Positions 28,554 to 38,702 of a stretch of DNA of 64,000 nucleotides are shown here, one piece after another. The stretch's first letter is position 1. The number at the start of each line of letters is the position of its first letter. The notes under the pieces were generated by a model that did not search any database, was not told where the DNA came from, and saw only the letters and a program-made list of their open reading frames with translations. A program made the translations under genes and the position numbers. Origin of the DNA: Salisaeta longa DSM 21114 (GTDB taxonomy: Bacteria; Bacteroidota; Rhodothermia; Rhodothermales; Salinibacteraceae). The DNA is taken from the NCBI RefSeq assembly GCF_000419585.1, contig NZ_ATTH01000001.1:2068005-2132004 (forward strand), read 5' to 3'.

Positions 28554-29333
28554 ATGTCACGCATCATTGCAACGCGGTTTCTCTCTCTTGTTGCCTTCCT
28601 ATGCTTCACCGCAACGGGTACCCTCCACGCCCAACAGGCACCGATCAGCAGCGATCGGCCCGGCCTGGGCAACGGTAGCGCCGTCGTCAACCAGGGGATC
28701 TTTCAGGCCGAGCTGGGCTATCAGCTGGATGACTTCGATGTCGTCACGCTACACAACGTCGGGCAGTTGCTCCTGCGCTACGGCGTAAGCGATCGCATTG
28801 AGCTGCGCGGCGGGGTGGGAAGCCTCGGCTTCACATCGGGGTCGTTTGGTGAGGAAGCGAGCGGCTACTTGGGTGCATCGATTGGCGCCAAAGCACGGTT
28901 GGCCGAAACCGACGTGGCCCGCCTCTCGGCCCTTGCCTCGGTCGACTTCCCCTCAACGGCCAGCGGCGATTTTGAAACGCCCAACGACCGGGCGCGCCAA
29001 AACCTGTCACTGCTCTTCGATGGCGCACTCGGCAGCAATCTGGGCCTTACCGTCAATGCAGGGTACAGCTTCTTTTGGGATGCCGGCCGCTTCGATGACC
29101 GAGCCGGGCAATGGTCGTTCATCCCCACGCTGTCCACCAGCATCAACGACCAAGTGGGCGTGTACGCCGGCTATGCCGGATTTTACACGGAAGGCCTCAA
29201 CCAGAACTTTGTGGAGGGTGGGCTCACGTTCCTGACGTCGCCCAACACGCAGCTCGACATCAACGCGGGATTGCAAGTGGATGACTACGCGGAGTACTAC
29301 TTTCTGGGCCTTGGCCTCGCGCACCGCTTCTAA
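28554..29333 (+). CDS. Outer-membrane beta-barrel protein (PF13557/transporter-like)
   Basis: 259 residues with a signal peptide ending near LHAQQA. The mature start, ISSDRPGLGNGSAVVNQGIF, resembles the N-terminus of the MetA-pathway outer-membrane family. The rest alternates hydrophobic and polar residues and ends in LAHRF, with the C-terminal Phe typical of barrels inserted by BAM. The substrate is unknown. The gene is followed by a clear intrinsic terminator and converges with the FkbM gene. Confidence 0.8.
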   Translation: MSRIIATRFLSLVAFLCFTATGTLHAQQAPISSDRPGLGNGSAVVNQGIFQAELGYQLDDFDVVTLHNVGQLLLRYGVSDRIELRGGVGSLGFTSGSFGEEASGYLGASIGAKARLAETDVARLSALASVDFPSTASGDFETPNDRARQNLSLLFDGALGSNLGLTVNAGYSFFWDAGRFDDRAGQWSFIPTLSTSINDQVGVYAGYAGFYTEGLNQNFVEGGLTFLTSPNTQLDINAGLQVDDYAEYYFLGLGLAHRF

Positions 29334-29359
29334 GCACTGCCTGAAGCCTTTTGCAACGC

Positions 29360-29396
29360 ACGCCCGGCGGCCACAACCCGTCGGGCGTTTTTTATT
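29360..29396 (+). terminator. Intrinsic terminator of the outer-membrane protein gene
   Basis: An 11-bp stem (29360-29370 with 29378-29388, one mismatch) around the loop CCACAAC is followed by TTTTTTAT. It lies 27 bases past the stop at 29333. The T tract overlaps the TAA stop codon of the convergent FkbM gene at 29392-29394. Confidence 0.85.
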
Positions 29397-30306
29397 GGAC
29401 GTGCGCCAGCGCGTGCTGCACGAGCGCGGTCGAGGTCTCATCTTCACGGGGCACCATCAGGTAATTCCGTTCCGTCGTGTCTGAGGGCTCAATCGTATCG
29501 CGCCGGCGCCCCCCCGTGCGCTGTAGCTGATGAAACGTGTAATCATGCCGCTTCAAAATCTCTTGGACCGCCTGCCCCGAAGCATCGGGCAGCACCTCGC
29601 AGATGATGACCGGGCGATCGTTTGCCAGTGTCTTCTCGGCCCCCTCCAGCACCAGATGCTCCGTGGCTTCGGTGTCTAGCTTCATCAGGTCGACCGTGGC
29701 GAGGCCTTCCGCCTCCTTGTAATGGTCGACCGTATCGAGCGCCACCGTGCACGACCGCTGATCGGCGTACTGCTGCGATGCGTCGTCATCAAGACTTCCG
29801 GTCGCCGTGAGGTGATGCTCCAGGTAGGCAAACGTCGGATCAACCGTGTAGTGGAATGTATCGTGCCCACACCCCGAGGAAAGGGCGCATGGCACACATG
29901 TAACCTGTTGCAACGCGTTGAGGCGTACATTCCGCTGAAGGAAATGGTACGCGCCCGAGAGGGGTTCAAAGCTCCGGATGTGCAGGGTGGGGTGGTAGGC
30001 CGCGGCCACGAGCGTGTAATATCCCAAATTGGCGCCTATGTCAAAGAAAACATCGGCATGAGGCGCGAGAGCGCGCACGGCATGAAACGTCTCGGGCTCA
30101 TAGCCCTCCACGCCCTCAAAGAACAGCCGCTTCGCCGCAAAACTGGTGGGATTGCACGCGAGCTGGATCGTATGCCAGCAATCCAACGACACCTCGAACG
30201 TGCCGGTAATGCGCGGCTGCCAGTCGACGGGAAGCTGCGATCCGATGGGCCGCAACGCATGCCGGATCGTACGGTTTACGCGCGGCCAGAACAGGGGGTG
30301 TCGCAT
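29392..30306 (-). CDS. FkbM family methyltransferase
   Basis: 304 residues. The S-adenosylmethionine site is FFDIGANLGYYTLVAAAYHP, followed by FEPLSGAYHFLQRNV and the late LMKLDTEATEHLVLEGAE that marks the FkbM family. Such enzymes O-methylate sugars or natural products. The two glycosyltransferase genes next to it suggest a surface glycan or glycolipid target. It is transcribed away from the GT2 gene across a 153-base gap. Confidence 0.88.
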   Translation of the reverse strand: MRHPLFWPRVNRTIRHALRPIGSQLPVDWQPRITGTFEVSLDCWHTIQLACNPTSFAAKRLFFEGVEGYEPETFHAVRALAPHADVFFDIGANLGYYTLVAAAYHPTLHIRSFEPLSGAYHFLQRNVRLNALQQVTCVPCALSSGCGHDTFHYTVDPTFAYLEHHLTATGSLDDDASQQYADQRSCTVALDTVDHYKEAEGLATVDLMKLDTEATEHLVLEGAEKTLANDRPVIICEVLPDASGQAVQEILKRHDYTFHQLQRTGGRRRDTIEPSDTTERNYLMVPREDETSTALVQHALAHVQ

Positions 30307-30459
30307 ACCTGCGTTTTTTATTTTTAATGAAGGGACAACAACATAGCGTCCAGTATCTGCCTATGCAACCGGTGTGGCGTCAAAAGCAACTATGTGCGCC
30401 ATCGGTCGTGCATAGTGTTGTGGTCCTTTCACTGCATCCGCTGTCTCGCCACCCATTAG

Positions 30460-31284
30460 ATGGCTACCTCGCCTGCCCACATGCCGCTGGTAAGCTGCCT
30501 GATGGTCACGGCCGACCGGCCCGCGCTGTGTCGGCGCGCCATTCGTTGCTACAACCGGCAGACGTACCCCAACCGCGAGCTGGTGGTGGTGGAAGACAGC
30601 ACGACGGATCTTGCGCCCGTGCTGGCCGATGTGCCGGCCGGCGAGCTGGTGCACCGGCACGTGAATCCGGACCGCGACCTATCCCTGGGCGCCTTGCGTA
30701 ACCTTTCGCTGGAGGCCGCCCGTGGCGACCTTTTGACACAGTGGGATGACGACGATTGGTATCACCGCGAGCGCGTCGCCCACCAGGTGGCGGCCCTGCA
30801 CGATGGATACGACGCGTGTTGCCTGCACGGCGCGCTCATGCACGTGGCCTCGCCGCGCATGATGCAGCACCCGTACATTGGCTACCTGCCCGACGGCGTG
30901 CCCGGCACCATCATGCACCGTCGCAACGCTTCTATCCGGTACCCGGAGCTCGCACGGGCCGAGGACTCGGTCTTCTTAAAGGCGTGGCCGGAGACGCGGC
31001 GCGTGCAGTTGCCGCGCGAGGCGTCGCATCTGTTTATTCGATGCTACCACGGCGACAACACGTGGGAGAAGACCCACTTCCTGACGCGGATGCGCAACAC
31101 CCCACGCGACTTTTTGCTGTATGCCTGGCACCGGTTTGTACGGGGCGATCTGTTCGGGCACCCGCGCTTTCAGCTGTATCCCGAAGCGCGCGCTGCGTTT
31201 GTGCAGTACCTGGAGGACTCGGTAGCACTAGGGCTGTTTGCGCCCTCGGAAGTCTGCGCCAGCCCCTTTGCCACAACCTCGTAG
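30460..31284 (+). CDS. Family 2 glycosyltransferase
   Basis: 274 residues. It starts with PLVSCLMVTADRPALCRRAI, the GT-A nucleotide-binding start, and has the metal-binding DxD motif in QWDDDDWYHRERV (around residues 95-100). It is likely cytoplasmic, adding a sugar to a surface polysaccharide or lipid. The stop TAG abuts the stop of the convergent GT4 gene with no bases between them. Donor and acceptor are unknown. Confidence 0.85.
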   Translation: MATSPAHMPLVSCLMVTADRPALCRRAIRCYNRQTYPNRELVVVEDSTTDLAPVLADVPAGELVHRHVNPDRDLSLGALRNLSLEAARGDLLTQWDDDDWYHRERVAHQVAALHDGYDACCLHGALMHVASPRMMQHPYIGYLPDGVPGTIMHRRNASIRYPELARAEDSVFLKAWPETRRVQLPREASHLFIRCYHGDNTWEKTHFLTRMRNTPRDFLLYAWHRFVRGDLFGHPRFQLYPEARAAFVQYLEDSVALGLFAPSEVCASPFATTS

Positions 31285-31291
31285 CTACGAG
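31278..31291. other. 14-bp palindrome containing two abutting convergent stop codons
   Basis: CTCGTAGCTACGAG is a perfect palindrome. TAG at 31282-31284 ends the plus-strand GT2 gene and the complement of CTA at 31285-31287 ends the minus-strand GT4 gene. No T tract follows on either side. Confidence 0.8.
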
Positions 31292-32442
31292 CGCTCGGCG
31301 ACCCGCGTAATGGTGGCATGCATACGGCCCGCCACCGCATCCCAAGACAGCTCGTCCACCACGCGCTGTCGTCCGTAACGGCCCATCTGCCGGGCGCGCG
31401 CCGGATTCGCAAGCAACCCGTTGACGGCTTCGGCCAGCGGCTCGGGGGCCTCCGGGGGCACCAAAAGCCCCGTCTTGCCGTCCTGCACTGCGTCGGGGAT
31501 GCCGCCGGCCTGCGACCCAACCACCGGCACCTCGCACGCATTCGCCTCCAAAAAGACGATCCCGAAGCCCTCGACCTGGGGCGGGGCCTCGTGCGGCGTC
31601 ATGACGAAGACGTTGCTCGCGCTGTAGTAGGCCGGAAGTTGGTCGTAGTCGATGTTGCCCAGAAACTCCACGTGGCGGTCAACCTCCAGCGTGTGCACAA
31701 GGCGCTGCAGCCGCTTGCGGTCGGGGCCATCGCCCGCGACGAGGTATTGAACGGACGGGTGCTGCGCTGCCACTGCCGGCAGCGCGCGCAGTACCGTGGC
31801 CACGCCCTTGCGCTCCACCAACCGACACGCCGTAAACACGACGGGCTGATCCGCGGAAAGGCCCAGGCGCTCGCGCACGGCTGCCGTGGACGTTGGCGCA
31901 AAAAGCGCCGGGTCGGTTCCGTTGTGGAGCACCGTGAGGCGCTCACGGGGCACACCCAGCCGCTCCATCAGTCGGGCGTTGTAGCGGCTGACTGGAAACG
32001 CATGATCGACGCGCTGCACCAGTGCCCGGCGCGCCGCATCGTACAGGCGTCCAAGCAGCGGCACCTGGGCGTACGGGTTGTAGAGGAGCTCGCGCCCATG
32101 CCCCGCGCACAAGATGGTGGAGGGGGCGCCGGTGAACCGGCGGGCCACGAGCGACGCGGGCACCGTTTGCCACTGCGCATGCAGCACCACGTCGTGTGGA
32201 TCAGCGCGCATCCACCGCGGCAGCCGATGCAACAGCGGGGCCACCAACAAATCGGGCCGCACCGGAAGCCGACGCACGGTACACGACAACGCCGCGTCGA
32301 TGGCCGCCGCCTTCGGAGCCGTTGGCGCCACCACGGTAACGTCAACCCCATGCGCCTGCAGGCGCTCCGCCAGCTCCACAGCATACGTCTGAATACCTCC
32401 AACGGCTGGCGGGAAGTCCTGGCTGACAAGCAGAAGGCGCAT
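31285..32442 (-). CDS. Family 4 glycosyltransferase
   Basis: 385 residues from the ATG at 32442 (MRLLLVSQDFPPAVGGIQTY, the usual GT-B opening). The C-terminal donor-binding half contains EGFGIVFLEANACEVPVVGS with the conserved E-x7-E pattern of GT4. It probably transfers an activated sugar in envelope glycan synthesis. The ORF reads upstream to 32625, but that part has no family likeness. It converges on the GT2 gene. Confidence 0.9.
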   Translation of the reverse strand: MRLLLVSQDFPPAVGGIQTYAVELAERLQAHGVDVTVVAPTAPKAAAIDAALSCTVRRLPVRPDLLVAPLLHRLPRWMRADPHDVVLHAQWQTVPASLVARRFTGAPSTILCAGHGRELLYNPYAQVPLLGRLYDAARRALVQRVDHAFPVSRYNARLMERLGVPRERLTVLHNGTDPALFAPTSTAAVRERLGLSADQPVVFTACRLVERKGVATVLRALPAVAAQHPSVQYLVAGDGPDRKRLQRLVHTLEVDRHVEFLGNIDYDQLPAYYSASNVFVMTPHEAPPQVEGFGIVFLEANACEVPVVGSQAGGIPDAVQDGKTGLLVPPEAPEPLAEAVNGLLANPARARQMGRYGRQRVVDELSWDAVAGRMHATITRVAERS

Positions 32443-32786
32443 ACAACAGGGCGGGCAATCGTCGGCAAAAAACGCTGCCGCATGAATCGCCGGTATGAAC
32501 GGGAGGTTCCTCGTTGCAGGGGGCAGAGATACAGTGCGTGACGAAGAAGGCCGCGCCTCTAACCTTCTGAAAGATGAGGATAAGCAGCGGGTGCGATGCC
32601 CCGCAGCATGGACGCCAAGCTGCACGTGTGCGCCCCACCGGATGGATGCCCCGCGCCAGGGAAGATACTGGCAAGCAGCGCAGCGACATTGCGCAAAAAA
32701 CCCGCGATTCTACGCGCCATAGCGGATCTGCGCAGCCCATCGCTCATTGGTGTGGGCGGCTCCTCTGTAACGCAACACGCGCCGCT
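32443..32786. other. 344-base divergent intergenic region
   Basis: It separates the GT4 gene (minus) from the membrane-protein gene (plus). Short ORFs cross it, but none has codon use or motifs that I would accept. I see no tRNA, no strong hairpin with a T tract and no clear promoter hexamers. Promoters for both flanking genes presumably lie here. Confidence 0.4.
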
Positions 32787-33776
32787 ATGACGCTCGCTCA
32801 GCTTAACGACCGGTGGAAACGCTTTGCTGCCTCCCAAACCGGGCAGTGGGTGCTTAGGGGGCTGCGCTGGCTCTTTACGGGCGGCGTGGTGGCTTACCTG
32901 GTGTATGAGCTGACCACCATCGGCTGGACCGAAATATGGACGTCGCTGCCCACGGCGCCGCTGTTCTACCTGTTCTTTTTGCTGATTTACTTCTCGCTGC
33001 CGTTCACCGAGATTTTCATCTACCGGGTTACGTGGACGTACGACCTGTGGAGCAGCGTGTGGGCCTTCCTCAAGAAGCGCATCTACAACAAAGATGTGCT
33101 GGGCTACTCCGGTGAGGTCTACTTTTTTGCCTGGGCGCGCAGCCACGTCGACCTCCCCGACCGGGCCATCGCCGAGACCATCCGGGACAACAACATCATC
33201 TCGTCGGTCGCCTCCACCACCTTGGCGGCTGTGCTGCTGCTCGTTTTTCTGCAGTACGGCGAGATTCGCCTCAACGACCTGTTTGAAACGCCAAAGACCG
33301 TGTATCTCGTGGGCGGCGGGCTGGTTGCTGCGTTGCTCATTCCCATCCTGGTCCGCTTTCGGCGGCACCTCTTCTCGATGGCCTGGAAGACGGCCGGCAC
33401 CATCCTGCTCATTCAGTGGGTGCGCCTGTCGGCGGGGCAGCTCTTGCAAATCGGCATGTGGGACGCCGCCCTGCCCGGCGTATCGCTCGATGTGTGGTTC
33501 ACGTATGCCGCAGCCAACCTCATGATTTCGCGCATCCCGTTTTTGCCCAACCGCGACCTCGTGTTCATGGCCGTGGGCATCCAGATGGGGCAAGAGATGG
33601 CGCTGGCCACCGCGGACATCGCGAGCATGCTCATGGTGTTTGCGGTGCTAGGCAAGGTGCTCAACGTGGTGCTCTTTGCGGGCGCCACGGCCTACAACCG
33701 CTGGATCCTTGACGCGCCGCGGCCCGAGGCCCCTGCCGCCCCGCCCGACCCCGAGGCCTCGCCCGCCGATGCGTGA
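32787..33776 (+). CDS. Multi-pass membrane protein, function unknown
   Basis: 329 residues from the ATG at 32787. About seven or eight hydrophobic helices are visible, e.g. LFYLFFLLIYFSLPFTEIFI and VAALLIPILVRF, with a cytosolic-looking loop around residues 85-130. The C-terminus is Pro/Ala/Glu-rich. The general look recalls UPF0104/lysyl-phosphatidylglycerol synthase-type membrane domains, but I see no diagnostic motif and make no function call. The gene precedes efp by about 156 bases and follows a 344-base gap. Confidence 0.75.
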   Translation: MTLAQLNDRWKRFAASQTGQWVLRGLRWLFTGGVVAYLVYELTTIGWTEIWTSLPTAPLFYLFFLLIYFSLPFTEIFIYRVTWTYDLWSSVWAFLKKRIYNKDVLGYSGEVYFFAWARSHVDLPDRAIAETIRDNNIISSVASTTLAAVLLLVFLQYGEIRLNDLFETPKTVYLVGGGLVAALLIPILVRFRRHLFSMAWKTAGTILLIQWVRLSAGQLLQIGMWDAALPGVSLDVWFTYAAANLMISRIPFLPNRDLVFMAVGIQMGQEMALATADIASMLMVFAVLGKVLNVVLFAGATAYNRWILDAPRPEAPAAPPDPEASPADA

Positions 33777-33874
33777 ATTGTTGATGACGCTCCAGCCTTT
33801 TTCCGTCAGCCGATCGCAACATTCCGCGTCTCGAAGGATTGACACCCGTTGAGGTAACGTTCTTTGCTACGCCC

Positions 33875-33901
33875 CGCCGCCCCTGCGCGGCGCTTTGTTT
33901 T
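33875..33901 (+). terminator. Weak terminator-like hairpin upstream of efp
   Basis: A 6-bp stem (33875-33880 with 33887-33892) with the loop CCCTGC is followed by CTTTGTTTT. It sits about 100 bases after the membrane-protein stop and 32 bases before the efp ATG. It could end the upstream transcript or form part of the efp leader. A TTGACA hexamer at 33839-33844 has no good -10 partner. Confidence 0.35.
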
Positions 33902-33932
33902 CCTCCTTTGCCCGACACGCTTTTATTTCTGC

Positions 33933-34511
33933 ATGGCCACCACCGTAAGCACCAGCGACTTCCGCAACGGACTCACGTTCATCTGGAAGGATGATCTCTG
34001 GCAGATTGTTGACTTCCTCCACGTTAAGCCCGGCAAGGGCGGTGCCTTCGTGCGCACGACGCTTAAAAATGTGCGCGACGGGCGCGAGCTCGACAACACC
34101 TTTCGGGCCGGCGAGAAGGTCGAGGAGATTCGCGTAGAGAAGCGAGAGCATCAGTTTCTGTACGAAGACGACTACGGCCTTCATTTCATGAACATGGACA
34201 CCTACGCGCAGTTTGCGCTGCCGCCGGAGCAGGTGGAAGGCCGCGAATACTTGAAAGAAGGCGCCACTGTGGATATTCTGTTTCGCGCCGACACCGAAGA
34301 GCCACTCAAAACGCGCCTGCCGCAGAAGGTAGACCTTGAAGTGGCCGATACCACCCCGGGGCTACGCGGCGACACCGCCCAAGGCGGATCCAAGCCGGCC
34401 ACGCTCGAAAGCGGCGCCACCGTCGACGTCCCGCTCTTCATTAACGAAGGCGACGTGGTGCGCGTAAACACCGACACCGGGGCCTACGAGACGCGCGTCT
34501 CGACGGCGTAA
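33933..34511 (+). CDS. efp: Translation elongation factor P
   Basis: 192 residues, the usual length. The acceptor loop reads [12 protein letters not shown], with the lysine at position 35 that is modified in species carrying EpmA. The C-terminal signature [20 protein letters not shown] is intact. EF-P rescues ribosomes stalled on proline runs. It is followed after 46 bases by accB on the same strand, an arrangement common in many bacteria. No modification genes are seen in the window. Confidence 0.97.
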   Translation: MATTVSTSDFRNGLTFIWKDDLWQIVDFLHVKPGKGGAFVRTTLKNVRDGRELDNTFRAGEKVEEIRVEKREHQFLYEDDYGLHFMNMDTYAQFALPPEQVEGREYLKEGATVDILFRADTEEPLKTRLPQKVDLEVADTTPGLRGDTAQGGSKPATLESGATVDVPLFINEGDVVRVNTDTGAYETRVSTA

Positions 34512-34557
34512 GCGCGCCCGCCCTGTTCATTCTAGTTCCCTAGTTTCCGTTGCCCGC

Positions 34558-35121
34558 ATGAAGCTCTCGAAGATTCAGGATCTGCTTAAAATTGTTGCCG
34601 ACAGTGGCGTTGCCGAAATTGAGTACGAGGACGACGACTTTAAGCTGACGATCCGCCAGCAGTCGCCTACGGTGATGATGCAACCCGCGGCGCCGTCGTA
34701 CCCGATGCAGCAGCCGTACGCGGCCCCACCGCAGGCGGCCCCCACGGCACAGCCACAGCCGCAGCCGCAAGCCGCCCCCCCGGCGCCCGACGCCAACGCG
34801 ACGGCCAACGCCGCTTCGGCCACCAACGGCGCGCCCGAATCTTCAGGCGACACCGACGACACCTCTTCATCCAGCGCCAACGACCAGACCGTCACCGCGG
34901 AGCTCGTGGGCACGTTCTATCGTCAGCCCAGCCCCGATGCCGATCCGTTCGTTTCGGTGGGCGACACGGTGGAGACGGGCGACGTGCTGTGCATCATCGA
35001 GGCCATGAAGATCATGAACGAGATCGAGTCGCCGGTGAGCGGCACCGTGAAAGAGATCCTCGTCGAGGATGCCGAGCCGGTCGAGTTCGATCAGCCGCTC
35101 TTCATTGTCGAAGCAAAATAA
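34558..35121 (+). CDS. accB: Biotin carboxyl carrier protein of acetyl-CoA carboxylase
   Basis: 187 residues. A short N-terminal helical part is followed by a Pro/Ala/Gln-rich linker (about residues 41-85) and the biotinyl domain with EAMKIMNEI, whose Lys151 takes biotin. It carries CO2 between biotin carboxylase and carboxyltransferase in malonyl-CoA synthesis. accC follows 63 bases later, beyond a strong terminator hairpin. The carboxyltransferase genes accA and accD are not in the window. Confidence 0.96.
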   Translation: MKLSKIQDLLKIVADSGVAEIEYEDDDFKLTIRQQSPTVMMQPAAPSYPMQQPYAAPPQAAPTAQPQPQPQAAPPAPDANATANAASATNGAPESSGDTDDTSSSSANDQTVTAELVGTFYRQPSPDADPFVSVGDTVETGDVLCIIEAMKIMNEIESPVSGTVKEILVEDAEPVEFDQPLFIVEAK

Positions 35122-35126
35122 CGCGC

Positions 35127-35150
35127 AGCGGCCCCGGCGGCCGCTTTTTT
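35127..35150 (+). terminator. Intrinsic terminator between accB and accC
   Basis: A 7-bp perfect GC-rich stem, 35127-35133 with 35139-35145, around the loop CCGGC leads directly into six T residues at 35145-35150. It starts 5 bases after the accB stop codon and ends about 34 bases before the accC start. As accB and accC normally share a transcript, this may be partial termination. Confidence 0.85.
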
Positions 35151-35184
35151 GTGCTCGCCTCCTGCTCATCGCCAACTGTCTCCG

Positions 35185-36540
<1,356 letters not shown>

Positions 36541-36597
36541 CGGCATGCCCCACCGCAGGCCGCCCCTCACGTTTCGTTCACCCCGATACCCCGATTC

Positions 36598-36975
36598 ATG
36601 AGTTACCCCGAAGACCTTTACTACACGGACGACCACGAATGGCTGCGCACGGAAGACGACGGCACGGCCACCATTGGTGTCACCAACTTTGCACAGCAGG
36701 AGCTGGGCGACATCGTGTTTGTGGAGCTTGACCCAGAAGGAACGTCCCTGCAAAAGGGCGACGTGTTTGGCACCATTGAGGCCGTCAAAACCGTCTCTGA
36801 GCTGTTCATGCCGGCCAGCGGTACCATCGTAGATGTAAATACCGCGCTGGAAGATGCGCCCGAGACGGTGAACGACGATCCGTACGGCGACGGCTGGATG
36901 GTTCGGATTGAGCTGGAAAACATGGATGACCTCGACGACCTCATGAACGCCGAGGCCTACGAGCAAATCGCGTAG
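36598..36975 (+). CDS. gcvH: Glycine cleavage system H protein
   Basis: 125 residues, the usual length. [20 protein letters not shown] opens it, and the lipoylation site is EAVKTVSEL with Lys64. It shuttles the aminomethyl group in glycine cleavage. The P, T and L proteins are not in the window. It lies 57 bases after accC and 37 before guaA, all on the plus strand. A lone gcvH can also serve as a lipoyl relay. Confidence 0.97.
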   Translation: MSYPEDLYYTDDHEWLRTEDDGTATIGVTNFAQQELGDIVFVELDPEGTSLQKGDVFGTIEAVKTVSELFMPASGTIVDVNTALEDAPETVNDDPYGDGWMVRIELENMDDLDDLMNAEAYEQIA

Positions 36976-37012
36976 GTCGCGCCCGCCTCCTTGCCTGCTT
37001 GCCCCGCCGTCC

Positions 37013-38590
37013 ATGCACGACCGCATCATCATCCTCGACTTTGGCTCGCAGTACACGCAGCTCATCGCGCGGCGCGTTCGCGAGGCCGGCGTCTACTCCG
37101 AGATCTATCCGTGCACCACGCCCACCGACGAGATTGCGGCCCTGCAGCCCCAGGGCCTTATCCTGTCGGGCGGGCCCTGCTCGGTGTACGACGATCATGC
37201 GCCACGCCTCGATCCGGCCCTACTGCAACTGACCCGCGCCGACGGTTCGGCCGTGCCGGTGCTGGGCATCTGTTACGGCCTGCAGGTTATGGCCCACCAA
37301 CAGGGCGGGCAGGTGGAACGCGCCGAACGCCGCGAGTTTGGCCGGGCCCACATCTCCGTTCCTGCCGATGCCCCGACCGACGGACTGTTTGCCCACGTGC
37401 CTGATGGCTCAACGGTGTGGATGAGCCACGGCGACCACCTCACCGAACTGCCCGACGGCTACACGGTGATCGCGCGCACCGACAACGCGCCCGTGGCTGC
37501 AGTGCGCCATACCGAGGCGCCCCACTACGGCGTGCAGTTTCATCCCGAGGTGGTGCACACCGCCTACGGCACGCAGATCCTGGAAAACTTTGCGCATGAG
37601 ATTTGCGGCTGCGCCGGCGACTGGACGCCCGCGTCGTTCGTGGAGGAAAAGGTGGATGCCATCCGCGATGAGGTGGGCGACCGCCACGTCATTTTGGGCC
37701 TGTCTGGCGGCGTAGATTCTTCCGTCGCGGCGGCCTTGCTCCACCGCGCCATTGGCGATCAGCTGCACTGCATCTTTGTAAACAACGGCGTGCTGCGCAA
37801 GGGCGAGTGGACGCAGGTGCAGGAAACGTTTCGCGGGCACTTTGCCATGGACCTGCACGCTGTGGACGCGACCGACACCTTCCTGGCGGCGCTTGCAGGC
37901 GTTACCGATCCGGAGGAGAAGCGCCACATCATCGGCAACACGTTCATCGACGTGTTCGAGGAAGAAACCGAACGCATCGCTAACGCCCTCGGCCAGCGGC
38001 CCACCTTCCTGGCCCAAGGCACGCTCTACCCGGATGTCATTGAGAGCGTATCCTTCAAGGGCCCGTCGGTCACGATCAAAACGCACCACAACGTGGGCGG
38101 GCTGCCCGAGGAGCTCGGGTTTGCGCTGATTGAGCCGTTCCGCGAGCTGTTTAAGGACGAGGTGCGCGCTATCGGACGCCTGCTCAACGTGCCCGAAGCG
38201 ATCGTGTCGCGCCATCCGTTTCCCGGACCGGGGCTCGCGATTCGCATCTTGGGCGCCGTCACGCCGGAGCGCCTCACCCTCTTGCGGGCGGCGGATGCCA
38301 TCTTCATCGACGAGCTGCGCGCCAACGACCTATACAACGAAACCTGGCAGGCCTTTGCGGTGCTTCTCCCTGTGCAAACCGTGGGCGTGATGGGCGACGA
38401 GCGAACCTACGAGCACGTCGTGGCCCTGCGCGCGGTGACGAGCGTTGACGGCATGACGGCCGACTGGGCGCAGCTGCCGCACGACTTTCTGGGCCATGTG
38501 GCCAACCGTATCGTCAACGAAGTGCGCGGCATCAACCGCGCCGTGTACGACATCACCTCCAAGCCGCCGGCAACCATCGAGTGGGAGTAA
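37013..38590 (+). CDS. guaA: GMP synthase (glutamine-hydrolysing)
   Basis: 525 residues. The N-terminal class I glutaminase has the nucleophile in [12 protein letters not shown] (Cys87) and the [12 protein letters not shown] His/Glu pair. The ATP-pyrophosphatase P-loop is [13 protein letters not shown], and the C-terminal dimerisation domain ends in [10 protein letters not shown]. It aminates XMP to GMP in the cytoplasm. It ends the efp-accB-accC-gcvH-guaA run. Confidence 0.98.
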   Translation: MHDRIIILDFGSQYTQLIARRVREAGVYSEIYPCTTPTDEIAALQPQGLILSGGPCSVYDDHAPRLDPALLQLTRADGSAVPVLGICYGLQVMAHQQGGQVERAERREFGRAHISVPADAPTDGLFAHVPDGSTVWMSHGDHLTELPDGYTVIARTDNAPVAAVRHTEAPHYGVQFHPEVVHTAYGTQILENFAHEICGCAGDWTPASFVEEKVDAIRDEVGDRHVILGLSGGVDSSVAAALLHRAIGDQLHCIFVNNGVLRKGEWTQVQETFRGHFAMDLHAVDATDTFLAALAGVTDPEEKRHIIGNTFIDVFEEETERIANALGQRPTFLAQGTLYPDVIESVSFKGPSVTIKTHHNVGGLPEELGFALIEPFRELFKDEVRAIGRLLNVPEAIVSRHPFPGPGLAIRILGAVTPERLTLLRAADAIFIDELRANDLYNETWQAFAVLLPVQTVGVMGDERTYEHVVALRAVTSVDGMTADWAQLPHDFLGHVANRIVNEVRGINRAVYDITSKPPATIEWE

Positions 38591-38702
38591 CGCCGTGCGC
38601 TTTTATGGCGGCTTGTGCCTGCACCGGTGGCGATTGTGCCAAACGTTTGGTACGCTGCATTGCGCACCGTCCCTATTTTTTATCGGCTAACTGGCTTTTC
38701 CT

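Noticed and set aside
38591-38702. tRNA or small RNA gene after guaA
   Set aside because: No cloverleaf or CCA-type end could be drawn; only a short weak hairpin is present.
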